Notes under the pieces: model-generated | The model's database searches: none | What the model saw: the letters and a program-made list of their open reading frames with translations, nothing else | Told to the model about the DNA's origin: nothing | Shown: in pieces, positions 15,414 to 18,802 of the stretch | How the letters are laid out: each line of letters opens with the position of its first letter | Position numbering within the stretch: the first letter of the stretch is position 1 | DNA from: Deltaproteobacteria bacterium RBG_16_54_11 | Lineage (GTDB): Bacteria > Desulfobacterota > B13-G15 > RBG-16-54-18 | Direction: 5' to 3' | DNA: 18,802 bases | Assembly: GCA_001797905.1 (NCBI GenBank) | Contig: MGQS01000022.1 | Location: forward strand, 1 to 18,802 | Position numbers and translations under genes: made by a program

Positions 15414-15680
15414 GAGATCTACTCCTTTGGTCAATAGTTGCATGCTCTTCGCATTTCGTCAACCTTGAAAAAACCATTGAAAAGACTATCCACCGCAGCC
15501 AAAAATATCCCTTCGTCCCTACAAGTTCAACTTCCTAAAAATTCGCTTTTAGCGTCGAATTTGTGACTCCTCATATAGAGAGCTATAGATTTTAGTTAAG
15601 ATGGGATTACTCATTCCTCTTTGATAAGGATTTGTTGAAGGCTATTTTACAGCATTTATTTGGGGTTTGAAAGGGTTTTT
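15414..15680. other. A+T-rich intergenic stretch without a gene
   Basis: I see no convincing coding frame here. There are two small hairpins, TATAG/CTATA (15574-15578 with 15583-15587) and ATTCG/CGAAT (15541-15545 with 15556-15560). A TTGACG on the minus strand might serve as a -35 for the nucleotidyltransferase gene, but no good -10 follows it. Confidence 0.4.
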
Positions 15681-15812
15681 AAAGGTCTTCTAAAGCCCGG
15701 CGACGAGTTCGCCGAAGATGGGTGAATGTCTCGGCAGGGCGCCAAGATTGAAGTCCGCTGCGCTGGTTACAGGCCCCCTGGCGTAAGGGGCTAGGCGCCG
15801 GTTCTCAGCGGG
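15681..15812. other. G+C-rich structured segment, possible ncRNA or dispersed repeat
   Basis: Composition changes sharply from the A+T-rich sequence to the left. Several paired segments are visible: CGGCGA/TCGCCG (15698-15703 with 15709-15714, 5-base loop), GGCGCC twice (15738-15743 and 15794-15799), and CCGCTG/CAGCGG (15755-15760 with 15806-15811). A bulged stem joins 15771-15777 to 15787-15792. Not all can form together. No long open frame with an RBS is present. It overlaps the last codons of the 82-residue gene on the minus strand. I do not recognise a known riboswitch, and the direction of transcription is unclear. Confidence 0.35.
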
Positions 15813-16053
15813 ATAAATCTACGTCACCGGGAAATTGCCGCCATCTTTCAGAATCTTCCATTGTGCACTGTTGAGCAGCTTGTTCTGTGCAGTTTCTTGC
15901 GTTCCATGCCGTATTCATATGGCGATAGGCATGTTTCATCGCCACCATGAATTTTCTCTCTCCGTATTCCGGATCTTCTTGCAGCGCTTTAACAGTCTGC
16001 TCCAACTTCTCCAGGGTCGTACGCAGATTAAAGATAATATAGTCTTTATTCAT
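15805..16053 (-). CDS. Small conserved-looking protein of unknown function
   Basis: 82 residues, starting MNKDYIIFNLRTTLEKLEQT, with a good ribosome site (AAAGGATAGGGAG) directly before the ATG. The body is a predicted two-helix soluble protein: an amphipathic helix (about 9-26), a turn (EDPEYGE), then a second helix FMVAMKHAYRHMNTAWNARN (35-54) rich in aromatic and His residues. The tail is polar with two Cys (C55, C63). The pattern of a short protein with a His/Trp/Asn helix is reminiscent of uncharacterised conserved proteins in related bacteria, but I cannot name a family. It lies 92 bases downstream of the NYN-LOTUS gene on the same strand and could be co-transcribed with it. Confidence 0.62.
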   Translation of the reverse strand: MNKDYIIFNLRTTLEKLEQTVKALQEDPEYGERKFMVAMKHAYRHMNTAWNARNCTEQAAQQCTMEDSERWRQFPGDVDLSR

Positions 16054-16145
16054 CTCCCTATCCTTTGGATCTAATCATCCAAGAAATTTTTTCCTCGCAT
16101 GCGTTCATTAAGTCGACGGCATGGACTGTTCAGAAGACAGCTAGT

Positions 16146-16886
16146 TTACTTCTTGCGTTTATCCTTGATGTAAACCGACTTGGAGTGCCCGTCTCCCACC
16201 GGACGCTCTTCTATTTCAAAAAGTCTCGTTGCAGCAACCAGCTCGCCGAGTTTTGTGTAACCGTAGTTTCGCGGGTCGAAATCCGGGGCCTGCTTGGCAA
16301 TGTTGCTTCCCATCGGTGCGAGATGGGACCATCCACTTTCGTCTGACGAGGCCTCTACGGCATTCCTCAATAGATTGACAAGCTTTGTATCCTGTTTTAA
16401 CTCATTCGTAGATTTTCGTGTTATGGATAGATGGTCGTCTTCTTTGGTGATCAAGACCTCTGTATATATAAACTTGTCGCAGGCGGAGACAAAAGGTTCC
16501 GGTGTCTTTTTCTCCCCGAACCCATACACAACAAGACCCGCTTCCCTTAGACGTGAGGCCAGTTTGGTAAAATCGCTATCGCTGGAAACGATACAAAAGC
16601 CGTCAAATTTGTTTGTATAGAGTAAATCCATCGCATCGATGATCATGGCGGCATCGGTAGAATTTTTACCCACTGTATAGCGAAATTGTTGTATCGGCTG
16701 GATTGAATATAAAAGCAAGACCTCTTTCCAGCTCTTTAAGTAGGGGCCGGTCCAGTCCCCGTAGATCCTCTTGACGCTTGCGGTTCCATATTTCGCTATT
16801 TCTGCCAGCAATCCCTCTATAATCGAGGGCTGGGCATTGTCTGCGTCAATCAATACGGCCAATTTTTGCGCTTGCCCGTTCGTCAT
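16146..16886 (-). CDS. NYN-domain putative RNase with C-terminal OST-HTH/LOTUS domain (DUF88, LabA-like)
   Basis: A 246-residue cytoplasmic protein. The NYN (PIN-like) nuclease domain occupies about residues 8-145 with the acidic centre intact: VLIDADNAQ (D14, D16, N17), KNSTDAAMIIDAMDLLY (D78) and CIVSSDSDFTKLA (D103, D105). A C-terminal winged-helix domain of the OST-HTH/LOTUS type (about 165-242) contains LVNLLRNAVE, GWSHLAPMGSNI and YGYTKLGELVAAT. Proteins of this form are thought to bind and cut structured RNA; the bacterial targets are mostly unknown. The start is set by GAGGAGAGATT before the ATG. A perfect -10 hexamer lies about 65 bases upstream. The small 82-residue gene follows on the same strand. 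Confidence 0.9.
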   Translation of the reverse strand: MTNGQAQKLAVLIDADNAQPSIIEGLLAEIAKYGTASVKRIYGDWTGPYLKSWKEVLLLYSIQPIQQFRYTVGKNSTDAAMIIDAMDLLYTNKFDGFCIVSSDSDFTKLASRLREAGLVVYGFGEKKTPEPFVSACDKFIYTEVLITKEDDHLSITRKSTNELKQDTKLVNLLRNAVEASSDESGWSHLAPMGSNIAKQAPDFDPRNYGYTKLGELVAATRLFEIEERPVGDGHSKSVYIKDKRKK

Positions 16887-16950
16887 AATCTCTCCTCATT
16901 CTTCCAGCAGAGCGATCTATGAATATCGTCGCTCGCCGGCATTTTAGGCG

Positions 16951-16956
16951 ATTATA
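16951..16956 (-). promoter_or_regulatory. Candidate -10 element upstream of the NYN-LOTUS gene
   Basis: A perfect TATAAT on the minus strand, about 65 bases before the ATG. No hexamer at 16-18 bases upstream resembles TTGACA, and the extended -10 TG is displaced by one base. The promoter is therefore only probable. The rest of 16887-17089 holds no gene. Confidence 0.4.
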
Positions 16957-17089
16957 CAGCATTTACAGGGGTTTCGATAGAAAAATTTGATATTAATTAC
17001 TTTCTGGAAGTTGATCTGCCTGGAGGGCACATGAAGGCATAAATAAGATTTGTTTCTCGACGCTTATTTCACCCCCTGGCCGGTAACGC

Positions 17090-17123
17090 AAAAAGGGCAC
17101 GTCCCACGGACAATGCCCTTTTT
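17090..17123 (-). terminator. Rho-independent terminator of hsp20
   Basis: AAAAAGGGCA (17090-17099) and TGCCCTTTTT (17114-17123) form a perfect 10-base stem with a 14-base loop. On the minus strand the hairpin ends in a run of T, just after the hsp20 stop. The symmetric A/T flanks mean it could also work on the plus strand. Confidence 0.65.
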
Positions 17124-17130
17124 CTAAAGG

Positions 17131-17619
17131 TTACTTAACCTTTACTTGGGTTTCTCTCTTTTTCGAGGCCCTCTCTTCTTTGACCTCGATCCTCTTTGTC
17201 TCTATCTCAGTCTTCGGGAGGGTGATCTTCAAGACGCCATCCTTATAGTCCGCCTTGGCTTCCTCGCCCCTTACGTTCTCGGGAAGGCAAAAACCTCGAT
17301 GGAAGGAACCGTACTCTCGCTCAATCCGATGGAAGTACCTATCCTTCTCTTCCTGCTCCTTCCTCTTTTCACCCGTTATGTTCAGGACGCCATTGGCATA
17401 GGTTACATTGAGGTCTTTCGCTTCCATACCCGGGATCTCACCAGTGATGGTATACTCATTGTCCGTTTCAGCTATATCGAATGCAGGCACCAATTCTCCT
17501 TCTCTGCCGAAGACTGCGGGAACTTCAAGATCATCGAAAAATCGGCCCAATATTTCAAACTCAGGGATTACGGAGAGCAACCCTTCTTGTCTCGGTATTA
17601 ATCTTATCAAGCTGTTCAT
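17131..17619 (-). CDS. Hsp20 / alpha-crystallin small heat-shock protein
   Basis: An ATP-independent holdase chaperone that forms oligomers around unfolding proteins. 162 residues: a variable N-terminal arm (1-43), the alpha-crystallin domain (about 44-138) and a Lys/Glu-rich C-terminal tail. The domain begins VPAFDIAETDNEYTI, continues with EIPGMEAKDLNV and the hairpin RYFHRIEREYGSFHRGFCLP, and closes with GVLKITLPK (128-136). The tail lacks an obvious I-x-I/V anchor but has KRIEVK (142-147), which may serve. I chose the ATG at 17619. The AAGGAGGTGA ribosome site lies inside the first codons of the longer frame (start 17637), so the longer start is wrong. With its own promoter and terminator it is monocistronic. 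No CIRCE element or sigma-32-type promoter was seen. Confidence 0.93.
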   Translation of the reverse strand: MNSLIRLIPRQEGLLSVIPEFEILGRFFDDLEVPAVFGREGELVPAFDIAETDNEYTITGEIPGMEAKDLNVTYANGVLNITGEKRKEQEEKDRYFHRIEREYGSFHRGFCLPENVRGEEAKADYKDGVLKITLPKTEIETKRIEVKEERASKKRETQVKVK

Positions 17620-17653
17620 TCTACTCACCTCCTTCATACTTCCTATTCATAGT

Positions 17654-17681
17654 ATTTTAATCATTATGTTTCGTTTTTCAA
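17654..17681 (-). promoter_or_regulatory. Candidate sigma-70 promoter of hsp20
   Basis: On the minus strand TTGAAA (17681-17676, 5 of 6) is followed after 16 bases by TAAAAT (17659-17654, 5 of 6). Transcription would start near 17647, giving a leader of about 28 bases that contains the AAGGAGGTGA site. The pair could also reflect the local A+T-richness. Confidence 0.5.
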
Positions 17682-17844
17682 CCTTCCCCTGTCCGCGGGA
17701 ATCGAGGGATGTCTCCCATGATGGGGAACCTAAAGGTCTTGTAAAGGGCGAGCGATTTTTCAGGTAAGCCATTGGCTAAAGAGCCACCTCTGACAAAAGG
17801 GCCACCTCCGGCGGCATGACGGAGCGTCACCCTCGAACTAAAAA

Positions 17845-17920
17845 AAATCCCCCTGGATCCCCCTTTGCTAAAGGGGGAAGAGCTCCTCCCTTTTTTGTAA
17901 AGGGAGGTGGGGAGGGATTT
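17845..17920. repeat. Double-hairpin palindromic intergenic repeat (REP-like)
   Basis: Two hairpins in tandem: CCCCCTTT/AAAGGGGG (17859-17866 with 17870-17877) and CCTCCCTTT/AAAGGGAGG (17885-17893 with 17899-17907). They are framed by an imperfect outer pair, AAATCCCCCT (17845-17854) and GGAGGGATTT (17911-17920). The wording AAATCCCCCT...CCCCTTT...AAAGGGGG is common in dispersed repeats of Desulfobacterota and other bacteria (recalled, not searched). It lies just past the hemL stop and may also end that transcript. The rest of 17682-17844 shows no gene. Confidence 0.6.
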
Positions 17921-17950
17921 GGGTGGTCTATTTTCTGAGCGCTGTTTTAC

Positions 17951-18802
<852 letters not shown>

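Noticed and set aside
17620..17637. Longer start for hsp20
   Set aside because: Its first codons are the AAGGAGGTGA ribosome site for the ATG at 17619.

Overview
The window is a stretch of ordinary bacterial chromosome of roughly 55-60% G+C by eye. It carries 14 protein genes that can be defended from the sequence, two of them cut by the window edges. Clear Shine-Dalgarno sites, an outer-membrane-type protein, a lipid II flippase, a C5-pathway haem enzyme and the DUF2318/ABC gene set suggest a Gram-negative bacterium. A Desulfobacterota ('Deltaproteobacteria')-like anaerobe is my best guess, supported also by the A-rich ACCACGGAA array and the C/G-rich palindromic intergenic repeats, but this is inference from style and not proof. 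I see no rRNA, tRNA, CRISPR array, phage or transposase.

Layout, left to right. (1) 1-2543: the end of an MFS transporter (+), then two minus-strand genes of unknown role, an outer-membrane beta-barrel-like protein and a short restriction-nuclease-fold-like protein. (2) 2544-5597: a repeat-bearing spacer, then radA (+), a long degenerate array of about 20 ACCACGGAA-type units, and purC (+). (3) 5842-7434: a five-repeat 'conserved TM helix' membrane protein of the mechanosensitive-channel type (+), ending in a convergent intergenic region with hairpins. (4) 7673-10640: a minus-strand operon with a near-consensus sigma-70 promoter. It reads Cys-rich membrane peptide > DUF2318 (CxxC/CxxC/GGC) periplasmic protein > FtsX/MacB-type permease > ABC ATPase. 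(5) 10693-15413: minus-strand murJ, class II DAHP synthase, TPM-domain (YgcG-like) protein and a nucleotidyltransferase-fold protein, closely spaced. (6) 15414-16886: a spacer with an unexplained G+C-rich structured segment, an 82-residue protein of unknown function and an NYN-LOTUS putative RNase. (7) 17131-18802: a monocistronic hsp20 with its own promoter and terminator, a palindromic dispersed-type repeat, and the C-terminal two thirds of hemL.

How the genes work together: most are independent housekeeping functions (purine, aromatic amino acid and tetrapyrrole synthesis, cell-wall precursor export, recombination, protein folding). The part that reads as one system is the 7673-10640 operon. 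DUF2318 + permease + ATPase resembles the tail of the Campylobacter Cj1658-Cj1663-type iron/redox locus, but here the iron permease and P19 genes are absent and a small protein with two CCC triplets sits first. That operon, the purC leader array and the structured segment at 15681-15812 are the places most worth a second look. I did not find a clearly new defence or mobile system.
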